Assembly (NCBI RefSeq): GCF_004217115.1
Contig: NZ_SHKN01000001.1
Coordinates: 310,001 to 374,000, forward strand
Reading direction: 5' to 3'
DNA from: Ancylomarina subtilis
GTDB lineage: Bacteria > Bacteroidota > Bacteroidia > Bacteroidales > Marinifilaceae
Length of the DNA stretch: 64,000 nt
Made by a program: the position numbers and the translations under genes. A model generated the notes under the pieces. It was not told the DNA's origin and searched no databases. It worked only from the letters and a program-made list of their open reading frames with translations. Shown here one piece after another: positions 59,947 through 64,000 of the stretch. The number at the start of each line of letters is the position of its first letter. Within the stretch, counting starts at the first letter, position 1.

Positions 59947-60774
59947 ATGCAAACAGAGAAAGTTGACCGATCTATAAAGAAGAAATCGAACATTTTGATT
60001 TTAGCTGACTATTCAGAAGGGAATAGGGCAGCTATTCATTTTGCAATGCGATATCTCTACCGCCCGGGGTCGTTGATTTATTTTATTCAAACATGGGAAA
60101 AACCCAATTTTGGTTCTTCTATGGTTCGCGATTTGTCCCCCATGCTTGAAAGTATAGCTAAGAGTGAACTGGAAGGTTTGAAAATGCACTTGCAAGAACG
60201 ATACTCTATGCCTGATGATCAAATTTGCCTGATAACCTATGAGGGAAATTTGTCCGCTTTTTTCAAAACGGAACAGTATCAATCTATGGAATGGCAAGTT
60301 GTATTAGGATCTCGTAATTATGAAAGTCTATTTACAAGCAAGGATAGAATGACAGAACTGGTAGATCAGGTGTCACAGGATTTGTTTGTATTATCCGGAT
60401 TTGAGAATGATTATGCTATATCCGAAATTTTTATTCTTGCAGATACACCTACAATGGCTTCTCCCAATTTATCACTGCTAAAAAAAATAGCTATTAGTGA
60501 GAATCCCAATGTTAATGTTTGTTTGTCTCGGTTATATGGATCACCGGAAGATAAAGAACTGAGGCAGCAGGCAATAATTGATAGTTGTAAAGGAGCCAGA
60601 TTGACCTTTTCGCAGGTTGATCATAGTGTTAGTCAGAAAGAATTGAAGGCGTTTTCGAGGGGTGGAAAAAGTAAGTTAATTATTCTGGAAAGGAACCCCA
60701 AAAGGAGATTACAAAGTGGACTTAATGCCTGTTTGGATTCTTGGTTATTGAAAAGTAAAGGTATTCGTATTTGA
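59947..60774 (+). CDS. Universal stress protein-like, divergent
   Basis: A 275-aa protein with the start of a universal stress (Usp) fold, ILILADYSEGNRAAIHFAMR, and a second half of similar size (ISEIFILADTPTMASPNLSL), so likely two degenerate Usp domains. The ATP-binding GxxGxxxS motif is not clear in either (LGSRNYESLFTSK is the nearest), so it probably does not bind ATP. The ATG at 59947 is used; ATG at 59908 would add 13 residues. A Usp gene with intact domains follows 19 nt on, so they are likely one operon. Confidence 0.75.
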   Translation: MQTEKVDRSIKKKSNILILADYSEGNRAAIHFAMRYLYRPGSLIYFIQTWEKPNFGSSMVRDLSPMLESIAKSELEGLKMHLQERYSMPDDQICLITYEGNLSAFFKTEQYQSMEWQVVLGSRNYESLFTSKDRMTELVDQVSQDLFVLSGFENDYAISEIFILADTPTMASPNLSLLKKIAISENPNVNVCLSRLYGSPEDKELRQQAIIDSCKGARLTFSQVDHSVSQKELKAFSRGGKSKLIILERNPKRRLQSGLNACLDSWLLKSKGIRI

Positions 60775-60793
60775 AATTATTAGTGAGATTGCT

Positions 60794-61738
60794 ATGAAAG
60801 ATATTAAACTGGAACGTATTCTGGTACCTGTAAGTTTGAGTGGAGATGGCGAAGATGCTTTGAAGCAAGCTGTCTTTTTCAAGAAAAAAATGGGATCTAA
60901 AGTGACATTGATTCATGTAACACCAGCAGCTTCAAATTTAAAGAGCCTGGTTCAAACTGAACTCAATAAACGTCTACAGGCAAGGGCTATGGTAAGGTTG
61001 ATCCGATTTGCTAAAATTCAATTTAGGGGTAGGATTCCTGACTATGTGAATTTGAGAGTTGAAATTGGTCAGCACGTTTCAAAAATAATTGAAATTGCCA
61101 ATAAAGAGAGTTACGATCTGGTCATTATTCGAAAAAACGAACGAATAGAGGGGCTTGTTGGAAAACTTAAAAAACATAGTGCGGATAAAATTGTTCAGGA
61201 AATTAATTGTCCTGTTTTGTCGGTAAAAGACCGATGGACATACAGAGGTGTTCGAAATATTTTGGTTCCAATTGATGTCAGACGTCAATCGAGAGATTTA
61301 TTGAATTGGTCCGTTTATTTAGGAAAGAAATTAAATGCAAAAATCACCTTAATTTCAGTATTAAGTGTGAAGATTGAACTTGAAAAGAGTTTAGCTTATA
61401 AAAAGGCCAAATTGCTTGAACGTTCAATTCGTGCAGAAGGCATCATTTGTGAAGCCAGAATATTTGAAAATGAGGGCGAGGACAAAATAGAGAGCCTTTT
61501 GCAATATGCCAAGCATGAAAAGGCAGACTTGGTATTGGCGCAAGGTGCACAGGAAGTTTTGTTTGGTGATTCAGAGTCAGAGAATTTTACGTCCAGATTG
61601 TTGCATGATTCAATAAAGCCGGTTTTAAGGTTAGAGTCCCTTAGGTCTAGCTACCTAAAAGGCTTATTAGGTGCTCAGATACCTCTTAAGTTGAAGTCAG
61701 AACGACCTGTGTCAGATTTGATTGAGCTTGAATCATAA
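60794..61738 (+). CDS. Tandem universal stress protein
   Basis: A 314-aa protein with two Usp domains: residues ~4-150 (LERILVPVSLSGDGEDALKQ, then DLVIIRKNERIEGLVGKLKK, SADKIVQEINCPVLSVKD) and ~152-290 (VRNILVPIDVRRQSRDLLNW). The second has a phosphate-loop-like segment (AQGAQEVLFGDSES). Usp proteins bind ATP or act as stress adapters. The C-terminus is a short basic tail. It is followed, after 220 nt, by a NarL-type two-component system. Confidence 0.85.
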   Translation: MKDIKLERILVPVSLSGDGEDALKQAVFFKKKMGSKVTLIHVTPAASNLKSLVQTELNKRLQARAMVRLIRFAKIQFRGRIPDYVNLRVEIGQHVSKIIEIANKESYDLVIIRKNERIEGLVGKLKKHSADKIVQEINCPVLSVKDRWTYRGVRNILVPIDVRRQSRDLLNWSVYLGKKLNAKITLISVLSVKIELEKSLAYKKAKLLERSIRAEGIICEARIFENEGEDKIESLLQYAKHEKADLVLAQGAQEVLFGDSESENFTSRLLHDSIKPVLRLESLRSSYLKGLLGAQIPLKLKSERPVSDLIELES

Positions 61739-61910
61739 GGGATTGAAACTATCATAAAGGTCAATTAACCGAAGTAATGGTATGCGATAGTTTGGGGTAA
61801 ATCGCTGTTATTGATCATGGGGGAGACTTCCTTTATTTGTAAAAGGAAGCTTTCCCTATTTTGGTTTTAAAAAATCTTTTTAAAATAGGATTAGAGCTGA
61901 TTAATAATTG

Positions 61911-61918
61911 TAATTTTG
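61911..61918 (+). promoter_or_regulatory. -7 box of the two-component operon
   Basis: TAATTTTG at 61911-61918, 40 nt before the kinase ATG; no clear -33 TTG. Confidence 0.5.
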
Positions 61919-61958
61919 TTTAGAGTCGTGTAAAATACAATCCTAAGAATTTTAATAA

Positions 61959-63209
61959 ATGCTTTCAAAAAAGAACTTTCGTATAAAACAAAAGGTTATT
62001 TCCATTTTGCTATTATTTAGCATTTTTGCCTTTGCCGGGATTATATACACCTTTCGAATTAGTTCAATAATAGATGCCAGGCATATCAAGTTGGTTGAGT
62101 ATTCTGAGAATGTAGAGGTTGAAGTTTTTAATGGTAGGATTCAGATGGATAACGTTCTGATTCAGAAAGATAGCTTGGCTTATGTTGGAATTAGAAAGAG
62201 TTTTGATCAGGCTATTTTATATGTTAATCGATTGGCCGATATTGCTAATAAAACGAAAAGGGATGTACCCGACAGTAATCAGATTTTTGAACAAAAGTTG
62301 TCCGAAACGAAAGAGTCGATAGAGCATTTGGATCAACTAATTATGTCGGGACATTATCTTAAGCAGCAAAGTTTGGATAGTACCATGTTGAGGGCTTATC
62401 TTAATTTTAATCGCATATTTACTGAGTATGAAAAAACCCTTCAGAATTATATCAATGAGAGCAATTCAAGGCTTAAAAAAAAGATATTCCTTCTGCTGGG
62501 AGCTATCTTTATTATTCTATTGGTGAGTTTGTTGCTTATAGCCAGATTAATGGATTCCCTGGTGAAAGCGGATAGACAAATTCTCAGCAATACCATGGAT
62601 GTGGAACAAAGAGAACGACGACGAATTGCCATGGATTTACACGATGGTTTAGGTGCAATTCTTTCGAGTGTGGGCATGTATAGTAAAATTCTCCAGAAAG
62701 AACTCGATGATAATAAGCAAGCCGGTGAAAAGCTGAAACATATCACAAATTTGTCTAATCAAGCCTTACAGGCAGTTGGTGAGATTATTAATAATTTGAA
62801 TCCTTCTATCCTGAATCGGTATAATATTGTTGAATCATTGGAGAGGTTATGTTCCAAAATGAACAGTATTGGGGAAATGAAAGTTGAATTTGATAGCCGT
62901 GAATTTTCTGGTGAAATGACCAAGAGTAAGGAGGTGATGCTTTATCGCATTTCAGGCGAATTATTAAATAATAGTTTGAAACATGCCAATGCTGATCATG
63001 CCAGAATTCAGCTTTCTCGAATTCGGGGTCATGTGATTCTTTCGTATCATGACAATGGTATTGGTTTTGAAATAAGTAAATTAGCCATGCATGGTAATGA
63101 TAAAATGGGACTATCGAATATTATTGAACGGGTTGAGTCTATAGGAGGGCATTGTGTTCTGGAGAGCTCGCCGGGGAATGGTTTTACGATAAGAATCGAA
63201 TTTAATTAG
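61959..63209 (+). CDS. NarL-type sensor histidine kinase (HisKA_3)
   Basis: A 416-aa kinase. Membrane helices at ~12-31 and ~175-196 flank a ~140-residue periplasmic, helical sensor domain (CHASE3/4-like: ARHIKLVEYSENVEVEVFNG). The HisKA_3 core has the phosphoacceptor His228 in RRRIAMDLHDGLGAILSSVG and an HATPase domain with SYHDNGIGFEISKLAM and MGLSNIIERVES. The regulator gene begins 22 nt downstream, so they pair. The signal is unknown; position behind universal stress genes suggests a stress or redox input. Confidence 0.93.
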   Translation: MLSKKNFRIKQKVISILLLFSIFAFAGIIYTFRISSIIDARHIKLVEYSENVEVEVFNGRIQMDNVLIQKDSLAYVGIRKSFDQAILYVNRLADIANKTKRDVPDSNQIFEQKLSETKESIEHLDQLIMSGHYLKQQSLDSTMLRAYLNFNRIFTEYEKTLQNYINESNSRLKKKIFLLLGAIFIILLVSLLLIARLMDSLVKADRQILSNTMDVEQRERRRIAMDLHDGLGAILSSVGMYSKILQKELDDNKQAGEKLKHITNLSNQALQAVGEIINNLNPSILNRYNIVESLERLCSKMNSIGEMKVEFDSREFSGEMTKSKEVMLYRISGELLNNSLKHANADHARIQLSRIRGHVILSYHDNGIGFEISKLAMHGNDKMGLSNIIERVESIGGHCVLESSPGNGFTIRIEFN

Positions 63210-63231
63210 GGGAATTTTAAAGAGCAATAAG

Positions 63232-63885
63232 ATGGAAAAGATAAAGATAGTTTTGGTAGACGATCATAAGATTTTTAGAGATGGGTTTCGTCTTTTGTTG
63301 CAGAGTTTCCCTTATGTAGAGATTATTGGGGAGGCATCAAATGGACAGGAATTTCTCGATTTACTAAAAACACAGGTCCCCGAAATTGTCTTTATGGATA
63401 TTAATATGCCTCAGGTTGATGGGGTTGAGGCCAGTAGACGAGCCGTTGAGCAATTCCCTGATATCAAGATTATTGCTCTTACGACCTTTCTCGATGAGGA
63501 TTATCTTGAACAAATGCTTATGGCAGGGGTAGAGGCTTATATGCTTAAGAATTCGGAATTGGATGAATTTGAAAAAGCGATTATGAAAGTTCATTCAGGT
63601 GGGAATTATTTCTCGGATGAAATTGTTAGCCTGTTATCGGATAAACTGAATCGTTTTAGAAAACGTAAGAAGGAACAAGCTGTTTTACCCGTATTCACCG
63701 AGAGAGAAAAGGAGATAATTGATTTGATTTGTAAAGGCTATGGTAATAAGGAAATTGCTGAGAAAACATTTTTAAGTACCAAAACCGTTGAAAAGCATAA
63801 GAGTAGTCTTTTTCAAAAAACCAATACGTTCAATACGGTTAATTTGGTCATTTATGCCTTCAAGAATCAGATTGTAAATCTGTAA
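63232..63885 (+). CDS. LuxR/NarL-family response regulator
   Basis: A 217-aa regulator: receiver domain at 1-125 with acidic pocket Asp10-Asp11 and phosphoacceptor Asp56 (EIVFMDINMP), the switch Thr in IIALTTFLDE and Lys in AYMLKNSE, and a LuxR/GerE helix-turn-helix at ~152-207 (FTEREKEIIDLICKGYGNKE, then TFLSTKTVEKHKSSLFQKTN). It is co-transcribed with the kinase. It should bind DNA as a phosphorylated dimer, possibly at the GTAGGG-type sites before the Usp genes and downstream of itself, which is inference. Confidence 0.95.
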   Translation: MEKIKIVLVDDHKIFRDGFRLLLQSFPYVEIIGEASNGQEFLDLLKTQVPEIVFMDINMPQVDGVEASRRAVEQFPDIKIIALTTFLDEDYLEQMLMAGVEAYMLKNSELDEFEKAIMKVHSGGNYFSDEIVSLLSDKLNRFRKRKKEQAVLPVFTEREKEIIDLICKGYGNKEIAEKTFLSTKTVEKHKSSLFQKTNTFNTVNLVIYAFKNQIVNL

Positions 63886-63949
63886 TGAGGAATTCATTAT
63901 ATTTTTATAGTGAGGAAGCAATTTTTAAGCAGGCTTGCTTTGAAAAGGC

Positions 63950-63980
63950 CTTTCGAAGTAGGGGTTTCCCCCTTTCGAAA
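63950..63980. promoter_or_regulatory. Palindromic region with GTAGGGGTTTCCCCC core
   Basis: CTTTCGAA-GTAGGGGTTTCCCCC-TTTCGAAAG, a long imperfect palindrome centred in GGGG-TTT-CCCC, 14 of 16 core bases as at 59861-59876. It lies 65 nt after the regulator stop; it could end the operon or be an operator of the next gene outside the window. Confidence 0.4.
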
Positions 63981-64000
63981 GTTCGTTTAGCCTAGTAATT

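Noticed and set aside
61829-61853. CTTCCTTT/AAAGGAAG hairpin after the universal stress genes as a terminator
   Set aside because: Only an 8-bp stem with weak T tail; not strong enough to list as a feature.

Overview
The window reads as chromosomal DNA of a free-living, probably marine member of the Bacteroidota, most likely a Bacteroidales/Marinilabiliales-type genome. The taxonomic placement is inference. It rests on AT-rich DNA, many Bacteroidota-type promoters (TAnnTTTG -7 box with a TTG -33 box), the rpmB-rpmG-DUF4295-ftsY cluster, a zapA-6S RNA-rny cluster, an ECF sigma factor overlapping a membrane-anchored partner with a beta-barrel-like tail, and families typical of the phylum (DUF4293, DUF6155, DUF6261, DUF5916, CarboxypepD_reg-like).

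Layout. 1-10 kb: envelope proteins, a DEAD-box RNA helicase with a structured 5' leader, an ECF sigma/partner pair and an M23 peptidase. 10-15.6 kb: the zapA operon, a 6S RNA candidate, RNase Y, a nucleoside phosphorylase and a prohibitin-like protein. 15.8-28 kb: a large CBM9/DUF5916 protein, two adjacent histidine kinases with no response regulator beside them, cbiA with a flavin reductase, an MscS channel, nadA, a PlsC-like acyltransferase and a nitrilase-family amidase.

28-38 kb is the accessory region. It is full of palindromic and tandem repeats and carries a DUF6261 gene, an astacin lipoprotein, a two-gene CBASS anti-phage operon (CD-NTase plus Cap15-like 2TM/beta-barrel effector) bounded by attC-like elements, a double-glycine-leader Cys-rich peptide, and a thioredoxin-like and a second lipoprotein bracketed by a 32-nt perfect direct repeat. 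38-50.8 kb returns to core functions: Nudix hydrolase, DUF819 protein, ATP-grasp protein, DinB and NRDE proteins, PEP carboxykinase, MarC, ribosomal proteins, FtsY and RimO. 51-64 kb: an M3 peptidase, YitT, a stand-alone TrpB behind a complete trp attenuator with a previously unannotated Trp-Trp leader peptide, a spondin-domain lipoprotein, two universal stress proteins, and a NarL-type two-component system.

The points most worth pursuing are the CBASS operon held between attC-like elements, the ribosome-mediated trp attenuator upstream of a solo trpB, candidate leaderless genes with ATG exactly 4 nt after the -7 box, the GG-leader peptide locus, and three unrelated tandem-repeat arrays (111-, 41- and 21-nt units).
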